Shown here: in pieces, positions 1-7,185 of the stretch
Layout of the letters: each line of letters starts with the position of its first letter
Position numbering within the stretch: position 1 is the stretch's first letter
From: Methanolobus sp. UBA118
Lineage (GTDB): Archaea; Halobacteriota; Methanosarcinia; Methanosarcinales; Methanosarcinaceae
Length of the DNA stretch: 9,154 nt
NCBI GenBank assembly: GCA_002508635.1
Contig: DACO01000036.1
Coordinates: 1-9,154, forward strand
Reading direction: 5' to 3'
Notes under the pieces: model-generated
What the model saw: only the letters and a program-made list of their open reading frames with translations
Told to the model about the DNA's origin: nothing
Databases searched by the model: none
Translations under genes and position numbers: made by a program

Positions 1-1514
1 TCTCTCTCATTTTTCTTGCTCTCTGTTACATCCATAACCGTGAAGCTGATGGCTTTTGAAGGATTTTCCGGATAGATCGGGGTGGCACTGATCTCAACAT
101 CTATTATCCTGCCATCCTTCCTTTTTGCCTGTGTATCTATAGTTCCCACACCGTTTTCTTTTATCCCCGATTTCAGGACAGCTTCCACATCGCTGTAGGT
201 ATCATCTATGTCGAAAAGAGAACGTATGCTCCGGCCTGTGAGCTCCTCCGCTGAGTAACCGAGTATCTCGGAACACCTGTCATTAATATCTTCGAACCTT
301 CCGTCTTTTATTACCCCGATCCCCACAGGTGCCGACCGGAGTATACTTTCGATCCTTGCTCTGTTCTCATTGAGTTCCAGTTCTCTCATTTTTCTTTTCG
401 TGACAGGTATAACTACCTGCATTGCAGCGGTAATGTTCCCTTCACTATCCCTTATTGGTGTTGCAATAATCTCCGACCACATTTGATTACCATTCCTGTC
501 GAAGCCTTGCTGTTCTCTTACAACCCTGTCCAGTCCCTTATCAAAAACTTCCCTCACGGCACAGCCATCACACACTTTTGACCGTTTGTTGTAAGCCTCA
601 TAGCATAACCTGTTCTCGACATCACCGAATATGTCCCTGAGTATATCGTTGGCCCATAGGGTACGGAAATCACGTGAGATTACCGCAAGACCAAGTCCCA
701 TGCCGGAACTTATTCTCTCGAGGCGATCACGTTCGTCTTTCAGGGAGAGCTCTGCCTTTTTCCTTTCAGTATTGTCAATCACAATACCATCATATGTGAA
801 AGAGCTGTCATCTTTCTTTTTAAGCAGGGATATCTCGTTTACCCATAAACTATCCCCTGACCTGTTCAAAAGTCGGTAATCATCAGAGAAGTAGACCCTG
901 TCGTTCGTGTCAAAAGACTCAAAATCCGCAAGCAGCATATTCCTGTCTTCCGGACGTACGATGTCAATATACTTTATATTCCCCGATTCCAGCTCTTCTT
1001 TTGTATAACCGATCTGGGATATGTTATCGGATACGAAAAGCACAGGTCTTCCCTTTTCAGCAGACCACCTGAAAATGACAACAGGAATATCCTTTTCAAC
1101 AGATGCCTCTTTATTGGCACTGGATAGCTCATCCAGTAAACCTTTTTCCCTGAAACTCTCTTCACATATCTCCCCAACATAGCATACCATACCATCATAG
1201 GATCCTGAGTCATCAACTACCGGAAAAAATGTCACGGAACTCAAATTCAGCTCCTTTTCCCGGTCGGCAAAGAAAATATTTTTCCCGGAGATCTTATCCA
1301 GAGAGGACTTTGCTTTATGGAAAAGTTCTTTGAGGTCATTCTCCCAGGCAGGAAAATGCTCGGAAAATACATTATCCAGGTCCTTTCCTATAATATCATC
1401 TGCCGAGACTTCGCAGATAGACTCCATTGACCTGTTAAAGACTGTAAAGCTGTCATTTTTATCTACAACGAATATCCCTATAGGGGAATTCTGAACAATA
1501 TATGAATCAATCAT
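1..1514 (-). CDS. Multi-PAS-domain signalling protein (probable sensor histidine kinase), C-terminus outside window
   Basis: The minus strand is open from an ATG at 1514 to the left edge, giving 504 residues and no stop. An in-frame TAG lies two codons upstream of the ATG, so this start is the furthest possible. I see four PAS-type repeats: about residues 1-115 (NSPIGIFVVDKND), 140-255 (ending DNTERKKAE), 262-378 and 382-500 (SAPVGIGVIKDGRFEDIN, then YSAEELTGRS and VMDVTESKK). The motifs SAEELTGRS, RKDGRIIDVEIS and DVTESKK are classic PAS/PAC signatures. The third PAS carries a Cys cluster, C304-x10-C315-x2-C318. There is no signal peptide or membrane segment in the visible part, so the input is probably cytoplasmic: a ligand, redox state or cofactor. 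In methanogens such chains usually end in a HisKA/HATPase histidine kinase, but that part is not in the window; it could instead lack a kinase. Thymidylate kinase lies upstream on the same strand, but the 167-nt A/T-rich gap suggests a separate promoter. Confidence 0.85.
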   Translation of the reverse strand, partial: MIDSYIVQNSPIGIFVVDKNDSFTVFNRSMESICEVSADDIIGKDLDNVFSEHFPAWENDLKELFHKAKSSLDKISGKNIFFADREKELNLSSVTFFPVVDDSGSYDGMVCYVGEICEESFREKGLLDELSSANKEASVEKDIPVVIFRWSAEKGRPVLFVSDNISQIGYTKEELESGNIKYIDIVRPEDRNMLLADFESFDTNDRVYFSDDYRLLNRSGDSLWVNEISLLKKKDDSSFTYDGIVIDNTERKKAELSLKDERDRLERISSGMGLGLAVISRDFRTLWANDILRDIFGDVENRLCYEAYNKRSKVCDGCAVREVFDKGLDRVVREQQGFDRNGNQMWSEIIATPIRDSEGNITAAMQVVIPVTKRKMRELELNENRARIESILRSAPVGIGVIKDGRFEDINDRCSEILGYSAEELTGRSIRSLFDIDDTYSDVEAVLKSGIKENGVGTIDTQAKRKDGRIIDVEISATPIYPENPSKAISFTVMDVTESKKNER

Positions 1515-1536
1515 TAACTACCCACGCCCAAATATA

Positions 1537-1555
1537 TTCCGGACCCGACCCGGAA
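1537..1555 (-). promoter_or_regulatory. GC-rich inverted repeat in the leader of the PAS-protein gene
   Basis: TTCCGG (1537-1542) and CCGGAA (1550-1555) are perfect inverted arms around a 7-nt spacer. The repeat lies 22 nt upstream of the PAS gene ATG in otherwise A/T-rich DNA. TATA-like sequence on the minus strand around 1594-1604 would place the transcript start near 1570, which would put this hairpin in the 5' leader. It could be an operator or an RNA stem; the sequence alone does not decide. Confidence 0.4.
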
Positions 1556-1624
1556 CAATCAATACAGATTGAAATTGCGTATAACTATAATTAGATATAA
1601 TATATTGATCATATATTAAGAATC

Positions 1625-1661
1625 TTTTTATACATAAAAATAAGAAGATGCTTATAAAAAT
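1625..1661 (-). terminator. Oligo-T region after thymidylate kinase, probable terminator
   Basis: Reading on the minus strand, two T5 tracts (1660-1656 and 1640-1636) follow the thymidylate kinase stop by about 22 and 42 nt. The second forms one arm of a 7-bp inverted repeat, TTTTTAT (1625-1631) and ATAAAAA (1634-1640). Archaeal transcription commonly ends at oligo-T tracts without a strong stem. The region is A/T-rich overall, so such runs are partly expected by chance. Confidence 0.35.
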
Positions 1662-1681
1662 AGATAGTAATAGACTTCATG

Positions 1682-2293
1682 TCAGCGCTTCAAAAAAGAA
1701 TGTATTATATCAATAAGCTCTGCTTCGGTCTCATCTATACTTTTCCCCGCATCAATTATAACAAATGAGTCAGGGTTTTCTTTCGTGAGTCTCAGGTAGT
1801 TAGCACGCACACCTTCCAGAAAACCTATCTTCTCGAATTTGGTCTTATCCCCTCTGCTGCCACATCTTGCAACCGCTGTCCCGGGGTCTACGTCGAAGAG
1901 TATCGTAAGATCAGGTTCTATTGTCCAGTCTCTGTGTAAATTGCGTACCCAGTCCAGCGGGTCATCAAATCTGTCGGCAAGTGTCATCCCCTGGTATGCA
2001 TAGCGACTTGCTGAGTATCGGTCAGATATGACATTCCTGCCGCTGTCCAGTGACGGCCTGATCAGTTTTGATATATGCTCCGCATGGTCAGCGGCGAAAA
2101 GCATAAGCTCTGCCAGATGGTCCGTGTCCGAATGAATTGCACGATCAACAGCCTCGCCTATCCAGCTTCCGGTGGGCTCCCTTGTAAAGACAAAATCGGA
2201 AAATTCGGGATTTGAAGCCAGACGACCTGCAACCGTGGATTTACCTGAACCATCGATACCTTCCAGAGTTATGAGTTTTCCCTTTGATGACAT
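1682..2293 (-). CDS. tmk: Thymidylate kinase (dTMP kinase)
   Basis: This 203-residue protein phosphorylates dTMP to dTDP with ATP, the last specific step before dTTP. The P-loop is GIDGSGKST at residues 12-20, followed by the TREPTGS motif (37-43), the FAADHAEH helix (66-73), the DRY motif (91-93, ISDRYSASRYAYQG) and a lid-like stretch rich in Arg and Lys near 143-155 (RCGSRGDKTKFEK). Length and motif order fit the family, and the protein looks complete. In the FAADRAxH motif of many bacterial homologues, His replaces Arg here (position 70). There is no clear Shine-Dalgarno before the ATG; a TATA-like TTTATACA on the minus strand at 2338-2331 would give a leader of about 16 nt. The small zinc-ribbon gene lies 66 nt upstream on the same strand, and a DUF166 gene is divergent beyond it. 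Confidence 0.95.
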   Translation of the reverse strand: MSSKGKLITLEGIDGSGKSTVAGRLASNPEFSDFVFTREPTGSWIGEAVDRAIHSDTDHLAELMLFAADHAEHISKLIRPSLDSGRNVISDRYSASRYAYQGMTLADRFDDPLDWVRNLHRDWTIEPDLTILFDVDPGTAVARCGSRGDKTKFEKIGFLEGVRANYLRLTKENPDSFVIIDAGKSIDETEAELIDIIHSFLKR

Positions 2294-2359
2294 GCAGTAC
2301 TAAAAAAGAGAATATTATATTTAGCCTATGTGTATAAATGTAATATTAAAGATTTGAAA

Positions 2360-2488
2360 TTAAAGGCGCGAAACGTTCTCAGAACTGCACTGAAAACACC
2401 TGATCGGGAATATTTCCGGGTTTTCCTCAAAAGTATGCTCACAAACGTTGCACCTGAAGTATACTTTATTATTGCTGTACTGGTCCAT
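2360..2488 (-). CDS. Small zinc-ribbon protein, 42 residues
   Basis: This short gene is open from an ATG at 2488 to a TAA at 2360-2362. The 42-residue product has two CxxC knuckles: C13-N-V-C16 in YFRCNVCEHTF and C31-F-Q-C34 in PIRCFQCSSENV. That is the pattern of a rubredoxin-like or zinc-ribbon fold that binds one metal ion through four Cys. A good Shine-Dalgarno, GAGG at 2500-2497, lies 8 nt before the ATG, which supports real translation. It reads in the same direction as thymidylate kinase, 66 nt upstream of it, and diverges from the DUF166 gene. No function can be assigned; such mini zinc ribbons are common in methanogens and may bind nucleic acid, a protein partner or iron. Confidence 0.75.
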   Translation of the reverse strand: MDQYSNNKVYFRCNVCEHTFEENPEIFPIRCFQCSSENVSRL

Positions 2489-2585
2489 ACAATTCGCCTC
2501 AAATAAAATATAATTTATTAATATAAAAATCCTGCCAAGGCATATTTATCCAAGCAGAACAATCTCTTCCGGGGAAAAGATCTTC
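2489..2585. promoter_or_regulatory. Divergent promoter region between zinc-ribbon gene and DUF166 gene
   Basis: This 97-nt gap serves genes leaving in both directions. Its core (2501-2530) is almost pure A/T and holds TATA-like words on both strands: TTTATTAATATAA on plus (2514-2526) and TTTTTATATTAA on minus (about 2529-2518). The Shine-Dalgarno GAGG of the minus gene is at 2500-2497. The DUF166 start has only a weak purine stretch (GGGGAAAAGA, about 2571-2580) ahead of it. Confidence 0.45.
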
Positions 2586-3269
2586 ATGAGCACAATCGGA
2601 GTCATTACAAGAGGAAAGTACGGTAAAAGGCTTATCGAAACAATTCTTTCAAAAACAGAACTTGATGTTGTTTCCGCAGCTCTCTCTGAACACTTTCCTG
2701 ATTTTATCGACGAACCCGAAGAATTTCTTGAGAACATAGACCTGGATGAGTCCGTATTCAAATCCGATATTCTGATAAGCTATTCCCTTCACCCTGACGT
2801 TACAGCCGGTATCGCGCACCTGGCAGGAAAGGCAGGCGTTAGATCACTTATTGTACCCGGAGGAGCCGCAAAGGCTCCTGTGCATGAGCTTGAGCAGATA
2901 GCAAAAAAGTACGGAATGTATATCGAGATTGAGGAGATCTGCTGTACGCTCTCTGACAATCCAGCCATTTCGGATTTCACCTCAAAGCTTGCAAGACCCG
3001 AACTTGAAGTTAAGACTGAGAACGGCAGGATATCCGCCGTTAATGTCATAAGAGGAGCACCATGCGGAAGCACCTGGCATATGGCTGAGAAACTGATAGG
3101 TACAAAGGTTGAGGAAGCTCCCTCAAAGGCGGGACTGCTGATCCAGCAGTATCCCTGCAGGGCTGTAAGAGGTATTCAGGGCGGAATCCACAGGTCTGCC
3201 GATATACACAAAGAGACCATTGAAAAAGCTCTTGAGCTACAAAAGACTAAAAATCCTGAAAGACAATAG
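2586..3269 (+). CDS. DUF166-family protein (possible role in thymidylate synthesis)
   Basis: The 227-residue soluble protein starts MSTIGVITRGKYGKRLIETI, a Rossmann-like first strand and glycine loop. It continues with SDILISYSLHPDV (60-72), the glycine-rich LIVPGGAAKAPVHEL (88-102), a Cys pair EEICCTL (C119, C120), GAPCGSTWHMAEKLIG (C160) and QQYPCRAVRG (C191). These features fit my memory of the DUF166 (PF02593) family of methanogens. I recall that family being linked to an archaeal thymidylate synthase activity, but cannot confirm it here. The spread of Cys residues would also suit an Fe-S or thiol chemistry role. PolX follows 19 nt downstream, so the two are probably co-transcribed. Thymidylate kinase lies close by on the other strand, which fits a dTMP-related role but does not prove it. 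Family assignment is fairly sure; function is not. Confidence 0.7.
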   Translation: MSTIGVITRGKYGKRLIETILSKTELDVVSAALSEHFPDFIDEPEEFLENIDLDESVFKSDILISYSLHPDVTAGIAHLAGKAGVRSLIVPGGAAKAPVHELEQIAKKYGMYIEIEEICCTLSDNPAISDFTSKLARPELEVKTENGRISAVNVIRGAPCGSTWHMAEKLIGTKVEEAPSKAGLLIQQYPCRAVRGIQGGIHRSADIHKETIEKALELQKTKNPERQ

Positions 3270-3288
3270 TTCATCGGGAATGGTTGCA

Positions 3289-5013
3289 ATGAATAATTTT
3301 GAGGTCGCTGCATTCTTCAAAAAAATGGCCTCATTACTGGAGTTCAGGGGAGAGAATCCCTTCAGGATAAAAGCCTACGAAAAAGCTGCAAGGAATATCA
3401 AATCACTTGATGAGGAACTCAGTACCTATTATGACCAAAAAGGCCGTGTCCCGAAAATACCCGGTGTGGGACGGGCAACTAAAGAAAAGGTAGTCGAAAT
3501 ACTGGACACAGGCACCTTCAGAGAATATGAAGAAACTGTAGCAGATATCCCTCCGGGCATACTTGATATTCTGGACATCCCCGGTATCGGTCCGAAAACT
3601 GCAAAGCTGTTCTATGAAAGACTTGATGTCACATCTGTTGATGATCTTGTGAAAGCCGCAGAGCAACACCGCATCCGCAGACTGCCGCGTATGGGACCCG
3701 GTAAAGAAGAAAATATACTGCGATCAGTACAGCGCCATCTTGAGAACAGTGAAAGGGGAAGAACACCTCTGGCAACCGCATCCCCCATTGCAGAACTCAT
3801 CAGAGAAGAACTGAATGTATGCCCCTGTATTAAAAAGCTTATTGACGCGGGGAGCCTGAGAAGAAGAAAAGACACATTGGGCGATATAAACCTGCTTGCA
3901 CTTTCCGATAATCCCGATGAGGCACTTGATGATTTTGTAAACCTGAGTGATATAACAGAAGTGATCGATAAGAATAAGGATTTCTGTTCTGTTGTTTACA
4001 GGGGGGAAGTAAGGATTGACCTGCGTATAGTACCGGAGGGATCCTTTGGTTCATTCCTGCAATATTATACGGGTTCGAAGGAACATAACAGACACCTTCA
4101 GTATCTTGCACTCCAGAGTGGCTACATCCTGAATGAATACGGGTTCACCAATACAGGAACGGATAACACTATCAGATGTGAGGAGGAAAAACAGGTATAC
4201 GATTTTCTGGGAATCGATTACCCTGTACCGGAACTTCGGGAGGACAGAGGAGAGATCGAGGCAGGCATGCAAAACAAGCTGCCTGAACTTATAGAGATAG
4301 GAGACATAAAAGGAGATCTTCATGTCCACTCAACCTGGAGCGACGGGAAACATACTATCGAGGAACTTGCCCTGGATGCCCGTGAGAGAGGATACGAATA
4401 TATTGCAATTACAGACCATTCTCCATCCACGGCAATAGCCAACGGACTCTCCGATAAGAGACTCACGGAGCATGCAAGAGAGGTTGAGAAGGCCGATGAG
4501 AACATAGAGGGCATAAGAATCCTTTCCGGTACGGAATGTGATATCAGATCCAACGGTAAACTTGATTACAGCAACCGTTTGCTTGAAAATCTCGATATTG
4601 TCATAGCCGCCGTGCATGCAGGTCTCGAGCAGCAGGAAAAAGCAATGACAAAGCGCATGGTTGCGGCCCTTGAGAACGAACACGTGGATATTCTTGCCCA
4701 TCCCACAGGCAGGAAGTTCGGGAAAAGGGGAGCCTATGATTTTGACCTGGAAAAAGTGTTCCAGACGGCCCTTGATAATGATAAGATACTTGAGATTAAT
4801 TCATCCCCAAAACGTCTTGACCTGAATGACACCCACGCAAGGATAGCAAAGGAAATGGGAATAAAGGTGGCTATCAATACAGATACGCACAGGCTTGATA
4901 ATTTTAATAACATCAGATATGGGGTGGATGTGGCACGCCGTGCATGGCTTGAACCAAAAGATGTCGTTAATACCAGGAAACTGAAAGATATGGAATCCCT
5001 GCTTGGTATTTGA
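3289..5013 (+). CDS. polX: PolX-type DNA polymerase/3'-5' exonuclease (Pol-beta-like plus PHP) with altered polymerase site
   Basis: The product is 574 residues, the usual length of bacterial and archaeal PolX repair proteins. Domains in order: an N-terminal 8-kDa-like helical domain (1-45, FRGENPFRIKAYEKAARNI); helix-hairpin-helix motifs (GVGRATKEK 59-67, PGIGPKTAK 98-106, PRMGPGKEE 133-141); the polymerase palm (AGSLRRRKDTLGDIN 187-201, RIDLRIVPEGSFG 242-254); YYTGSKEHN (259-267) and LNEYGF (281-286); then a PHP domain from 343. PHP metal ligands look complete: H345, H347, D376, H377, E416, H443, H471, D532, H534. In the palm the three acidic positions are D199, N201 and D244: the normally conserved second Asp of GDxD is Asn (codon AAC, 3889-3891). 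This predicts weak or no polymerase activity with the nuclease retained. I chose the ATG at 3289 because the protein then starts MNNFEVAAFF like the family and GGGA lies 9 nt upstream. ATGs at 3280 and 3220 are also in frame, but 3220 would overlap DUF166 by 50 nt. Confidence 0.92.
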   Translation: MNNFEVAAFFKKMASLLEFRGENPFRIKAYEKAARNIKSLDEELSTYYDQKGRVPKIPGVGRATKEKVVEILDTGTFREYEETVADIPPGILDILDIPGIGPKTAKLFYERLDVTSVDDLVKAAEQHRIRRLPRMGPGKEENILRSVQRHLENSERGRTPLATASPIAELIREELNVCPCIKKLIDAGSLRRRKDTLGDINLLALSDNPDEALDDFVNLSDITEVIDKNKDFCSVVYRGEVRIDLRIVPEGSFGSFLQYYTGSKEHNRHLQYLALQSGYILNEYGFTNTGTDNTIRCEEEKQVYDFLGIDYPVPELREDRGEIEAGMQNKLPELIEIGDIKGDLHVHSTWSDGKHTIEELALDARERGYEYIAITDHSPSTAIANGLSDKRLTEHAREVEKADENIEGIRILSGTECDIRSNGKLDYSNRLLENLDIVIAAVHAGLEQQEKAMTKRMVAALENEHVDILAHPTGRKFGKRGAYDFDLEKVFQTALDNDKILEINSSPKRLDLNDTHARIAKEMGIKVAINTDTHRLDNFNNIRYGVDVARRAWLEPKDVVNTRKLKDMESLLGI

Positions 5014-5022
5014 TCAAACATG

Positions 5023-5058
5023 TTTTTTTGGAAGACCTGTGGCAGTATTTACCTGCCA
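5023..5058 (+). terminator. T-run and hairpin at the convergent junction of polX and marker 14
   Basis: Nine nt after the polX stop is a T7 run (5023-5029), a typical archaeal terminator for the plus strand. Just beyond it, TGGCAG (5040-5045) and CTGCCA (5053-5058) form a 6-bp stem with a 7-nt loop. The stem lies 15 nt past the marker 14 stop on the minus strand and could help end or protect that transcript. The whole gap between the two stop codons is 60 nt. Confidence 0.5.
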
Positions 5059-5073
5059 TTGATCTCTTTACCA

Positions 5074-6498
5074 TCACTTATTCTGTAACTTCATCCTCTG
5101 TCCGAGTATGCATTTTCCTCCCCTGTGGCCACCAAGCGGATTGAACGTGGTACCAAGGGAATTCATGCACCTTGCCATGACAGCAGCACCACGGGCAAGA
5201 CCGTCGTCAACAAAAACCACATTTTCCTCGATATTGCTGTTGATGCCCAGCTCGTGCAGGTATTTCAGAATCAGTTTGGGCTTATTTCCAGTGATTCCGG
5301 CCCTTCCGGTAACACCTATGGCAGTGTCATCGAATACCAGACCCTCGTCCTGTGCAACCTTTACAAGACGCTGCACAACTTTTGCCATGACCTCATCGAT
5401 GACTGCAAAGAGTAATTTCAGGTCATGTTTCTCATAGATCTCGGCTCCGATCTCGGATAGTTTGTTCATGTCAGAGCCATTATCTCCCACATCACAACCG
5501 ATAAGCACAACACCGATCTCATCTGCAGCTTCAGAATTGACAGGCACACTACCGTATCTCTTGCGTCCTCTGGGAACTTTTTCGATCAGTATATATTCGT
5601 TTATGCGGTCAGCATATTCCCTGATGGTCTTACCCTTTAGCATGAGTGTCAGGGAGCCAAGTGATACATTATCAGACACATCAAGTGCAGTACCCTTCTT
5701 TGAATCAACCAGGGCGGTCCCCTGTATGATCGCATCAGGGATTGCTCCGGCATAACCGCAGAAGTTTCCTATAGTCTTTGCATAAGGGAGTTCGGGGCCT
5801 ATTACCCTGCCATCCAGGGTCGTACCGAAGTCCATGGAGATACAGGGATTGCGGAAATCCACATCAACCCATTTGGCACCTTCCTTAATACCGGCTGTTG
5901 CAAGCTCTCCTTCCATCTCGTTGGCAACGATCTCCACGCCTGTCGCACCGGTAGGTGGTGTTACACTTGCCACCGCACCGTCGAAAACCACATTTTCAAG
6001 TTTGCTGTGTTTGCGGAACTTTGCTGGTATGTTGGCAAGTGACATAGGAGGTGTCATACGGTTTGGAGGCACACCCGCCATAAGACATCCGTCCGCCAGC
6101 GCTTTTATGAACTCTCCGACCTCGTCAGGAGTATCAAAACCCGCAACAACTCCGGTGGAGCGGACAACAAAGTGTATGTCCTCTTTAATGTCAAGATTTG
6201 CCTTTTTGACCGCACCTATAAGTGTGTCACGTACAAGTTCGGCCACTGACTGTCTTGTGAGTTCAACTCCTGTGAGTGTCCTCCCGAACACCTCTTCTTC
6301 ATCCTTTGGTGGCCGTACATCCCTTGTCATGCTGACAGTCTTTGTTACAAGCCTTGTTTTTCCGTCCTCGAGGTTCGTGGCGGTCAGAATACATTTGGTA
6401 GTGGTGTTACCCACTTCCACAGAAGCGACTATAAAATATGCCTTTGACTTAAGATCTAATAAACGAACGGACGGACTTTCCGCAATTCTGGGTTTCAT
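5074..6498 (-). CDS. Methanogenesis marker 14 protein (ASKHA-type ATPase-like)
   Basis: This 474-residue soluble protein matches the methanogenesis marker 14 family (which I recall as DUF2114), found essentially only in methanogens. It shows actin/Hsp70/sugar-kinase fold signatures: a phosphate-1-like loop SVEVGNTTTKC (26-36), a phosphate-2-like loop MDFGTTLDGRVIG (222-234), a GVTGRAGITGNKP stretch (395-407) and the adenosine-side motif FVDDGLARGAAVMARC (429-444). The C-terminus is Gly-rich (NPLGGHRGGKCILGQ, 453-467). Related ASKHA proteins activate corrinoid or radical enzymes with ATP, so an activator or assembly role in methanogenesis is a reasonable inference, but no specific substrate can be named. 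It is the second gene of an operon with thioredoxin: its Shine-Dalgarno GAGG (6509-6506) overlaps the thioredoxin stop codon and sits 7 nt before the ATG. It converges with polX. Confidence 0.88.
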   Translation of the reverse strand: MKPRIAESPSVRLLDLKSKAYFIVASVEVGNTTTKCILTATNLEDGKTRLVTKTVSMTRDVRPPKDEEEVFGRTLTGVELTRQSVAELVRDTLIGAVKKANLDIKEDIHFVVRSTGVVAGFDTPDEVGEFIKALADGCLMAGVPPNRMTPPMSLANIPAKFRKHSKLENVVFDGAVASVTPPTGATGVEIVANEMEGELATAGIKEGAKWVDVDFRNPCISMDFGTTLDGRVIGPELPYAKTIGNFCGYAGAIPDAIIQGTALVDSKKGTALDVSDNVSLGSLTLMLKGKTIREYADRINEYILIEKVPRGRKRYGSVPVNSEAADEIGVVLIGCDVGDNGSDMNKLSEIGAEIYEKHDLKLLFAVIDEVMAKVVQRLVKVAQDEGLVFDDTAIGVTGRAGITGNKPKLILKYLHELGINSNIEENVVFVDDGLARGAAVMARCMNSLGTTFNPLGGHRGGKCILGQRMKLQNK

Positions 6499-6507
6499 AT
6501 ATGAGCC

Positions 6508-6900
6508 TCACATGTAGGGTTGGAGTTTCTCCATTATACTCTGTTTCGGAGCCGCACCTATTATCTGGTCAACAAGTTTTCCTTCCCTGAACACAAGCAT
6601 GGCAGGTATACTGGTTATTCCGAATTTTACAGCGGTCATTTTGTTCTCATCGACGTTGAGCTTACCAAAGACAACCTTACCCTGAAGTTCGGAGGCAAGT
6701 TCATCGATCACAGGTGAGAGCATACGACACGGACCACACCACTGTGCCCAGCAGTCCACAACCATGAGCGGGTATTTAGATACTGACTGGTCAAGATCAT
6801 TGTCTGTCAGTGTTATGGGAGATGCCGGGAACTGACGGCCCTGAAGGGATTTTTGTAACTCTTCCATTTTCCGTTGTCTGATAGATTCTAATTCGTCCAT
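6508..6900 (-). CDS. trxA: Thioredoxin with N-terminal helical extension
   Basis: The 130-residue product is a cytoplasmic thiol-disulfide reductase. The active site is WCGPC (residues 54-58) in VVDCWAQWCGPCRM, the cis-Pro motif is TSIPA (P99), and FREGKLVDQIIGA follows as in the family. The first 25 or so residues (MDELESIRQRKMEELQKSLQ) are a charged, probably helical extension not present in E. coli TrxA. I chose the ATG at 6900 because GGTGATC (6910-6904), a near-perfect complement of the archaeal 16S 3' end, lies just upstream; the in-frame GTG at 6909 that would add three residues (M-I-I) is part of this ribosome site. An extra Cys (C50) replaces the Phe common before the active-site Trp-Ala. 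The marker 14 gene starts 9 nt after its stop, so the two are co-transcribed and thioredoxin may serve that protein or its target. Confidence 0.93.
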   Translation of the reverse strand: MDELESIRQRKMEELQKSLQGRQFPASPITLTDNDLDQSVSKYPLMVVDCWAQWCGPCRMLSPVIDELASELQGKVVFGKLNVDENKMTAVKFGITSIPAMLVFREGKLVDQIIGAAPKQSIMEKLQPYM

Positions 6901-7185
6901 GATGATCACCGTGTGAAAACAATATAAACTGCAGCAACAGATATTTCTTATGTGACTGTGGTCTGATAAATACCTGATGGGATATTTTCAGGAATGTTCA
7001 TGCTTACATTTTACATTCAATACATTTAAGTTTTTGCACGGTTTTTCATCAATCGCACACTACCGACAAGTAGAACTTTATTTATACAGGAAACTGAAAA
7101 TATCAATCAGGAAATTTGTCTCAAAATAATAATTATTAATATAATAGATGCACAATAAATACAAAGTGCTTTAAAAAGTGATATT
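6901..7185. promoter_or_regulatory. Divergent intergenic region between thioredoxin and the zinc-ribbon/Mrr genes
   Basis: No gene is visible in these 285 nt. For the plus strand, TTAATATAAT (7136-7145) is a TATA-like box about 45 nt before the zinc-ribbon ATG, and GTGAT (7178-7182) is its Shine-Dalgarno. For the minus strand, the ribosome site GGTGATC is at 6910-6904. TTTATATT (6928-6921) is TATA-like but so close that it would give an almost leaderless transcript, and TATTTATC (6973-6966) is an alternative. The middle holds a tandem 7-mer TTACATT (7004-7010 and 7011-7017) with a third TACATT at 7021-7026, and a weak 5-bp inverted repeat CCTGA/TCAGG (6973-6977, 6988-6992). Confidence 0.45.

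Noticed and set aside
1591..1620. Possible palindrome around GATC in the A/T-rich gap before the PAS gene
   Set aside because: The arms match only if a bulge is allowed, and alternating A/T sequence gives such matches easily.
3220..3288. N-terminal extension of polX starting at 3220
   Set aside because: It would overlap the DUF166 gene by 50 nt and add 23 residues unlike PolX N-termini; the family-like start MNNFEVAAFF at 3289 has a better-placed ribosome site.
5834..6517. Plus-strand 227-residue open frame
   Set aside because: It lies opposite the marker 14 gene, is Ser/Thr/Pro-rich and resembles no family; it is an antisense shadow.
6901..6909. GTG start for thioredoxin at 6909
   Set aside because: The GTG is part of the GGTGATC ribosome site for the ATG at 6900, so it is unlikely to be the initiation codon.
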